This document shows positions 6,546 to 6,775 of a stretch of DNA of 6,775 bases, piece after piece. This DNA is from DATBED01 sp035480695. GTDB taxonomy: Bacteria; Patescibacteriota; Saccharimonadia; Saccharimonadales; UBA4665. The stretch's first letter is position 1. Every line of letters begins with the position of its first letter. Where the stretch lies: positions 1 to 6,775 of the forward strand of contig DATIHM010000042.1 of NCBI GenBank assembly GCA_035480695.1, written 5' to 3'. The position numbers and the translations under genes are program-made. The notes under the pieces are model-generated. The model searched no databases, was not told the origin of the DNA, and saw nothing but the letters and a program-made list of their open reading frames with translations.

Positions 6546-6775
6546 ATCTTGGTGCCGATGTCGTAGTTGTACAGCAGAACCTGTTTGGCGCCAATGTATA
6601 GCGTTCGGCTCGGCTGGCCGAATTGCTTGACCAAGTCATTCATTGTGCAGACAGGCGGGAAACTCAATATCGGGTCGACTACGTAGAAACTCTTCTTGGC
6701 CGGCGTGCGGAACAGCGTAGTGTCAACCAAAAAGTCATCGCCCTTAGTCAGGTGGTTAACGCGGATTATCGGCAG
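6533..6775 (-). CDS. C-terminal end of an unidentified protein, possibly a membrane glycosyltransferase
   Basis: The frame is open from the window edge to a TAG at 6533-6535, giving 80 residues of a protein whose start lies outside the window. The visible part contains DDFLVDTTLFR, KSFYVVDP, PVCTMNDLVKQFGQPSRT and IGAKQVLLYNYDIG. There is no membrane segment in this piece. The pattern of an FxVxDP strand, a short helix ending in FG.P.R, then a strand ending in VxxYxxDI resembles the soluble C-terminal tail of polytopic GT39/PMT-like bacterial glycosyltransferases; this is pattern memory only. An in-frame TTG at 6730 could make a 65-residue ORF, but reading continues upstream of it and no promoter or ribosome site supports it, so a 3' fragment of a longer gene is more likely. 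Confidence 0.65.
   Translation of the reverse strand: MPIIRVNHLTKGDDFLVDTTLFRTPAKKSFYVVDPILSFPPVCTMNDLVKQFGQPSRTLYIGAKQVLLYNYDIGTKMPSP

Overview
The window looks like part of a surface-polysaccharide and cell-envelope region of a single-membrane bacterium, most plausibly a Candidate Phyla Radiation member such as Saccharibacteria (TM7). This placement is inference. It rests on protein style: a Sec-exported protein with an actinobacterial-type lysozyme-like domain, a membrane-anchored Gmad2-type Ig-like protein, and a glycosyltransferase with tandem GT-B domains. TGA acts as an ordinary stop at two gene ends, so this is not a lineage that reads UGA as glycine. The sequence is GC-rich and densely coding, with no RNA gene, CRISPR array or mobile element visible.

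Layout. On the + strand, 2-2371 is a 5'-partial gene for two fused GT4-type glycosyltransferase domains. The other genes lie on the - strand and read right to left. At the right edge (6533-6775) is the C-terminal end of a gene that may encode a membrane glycosyltransferase. A consensus-like promoter (6501-6529) then drives a small membrane-anchored Gmad2-like protein (5901-6476). This gene is joined by a TGATG stop/start overlap to a 718-residue secreted protein (3745-5901), which has an N-terminal lysozyme-like domain and three gapless 147-residue Ig-like (NBR1-like) repeats. After a 40-bp gap holding an extended -10 promoter (3730-3738) comes a SAM-dependent methyltransferase (2352-3704). 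Its 3' end overlaps the 3' end of the glycosyltransferase by 20 bp, tail to tail.

How they may work together. The glycosyltransferase and methyltransferase fit synthesis and methyl decoration of a surface glycan. The coupled Gmad2/lysozyme-like pair fits an exported wall-remodelling or surface-binding module. The most interesting observation is that the extra C-terminal domain of the methyltransferase appears to be a diverged copy of the Ig-like repeat of the neighbouring secreted protein, although the methyltransferase has no signal peptide. This suggests that one Ig-like module, perhaps glycan-binding, is used both inside and outside the cell.
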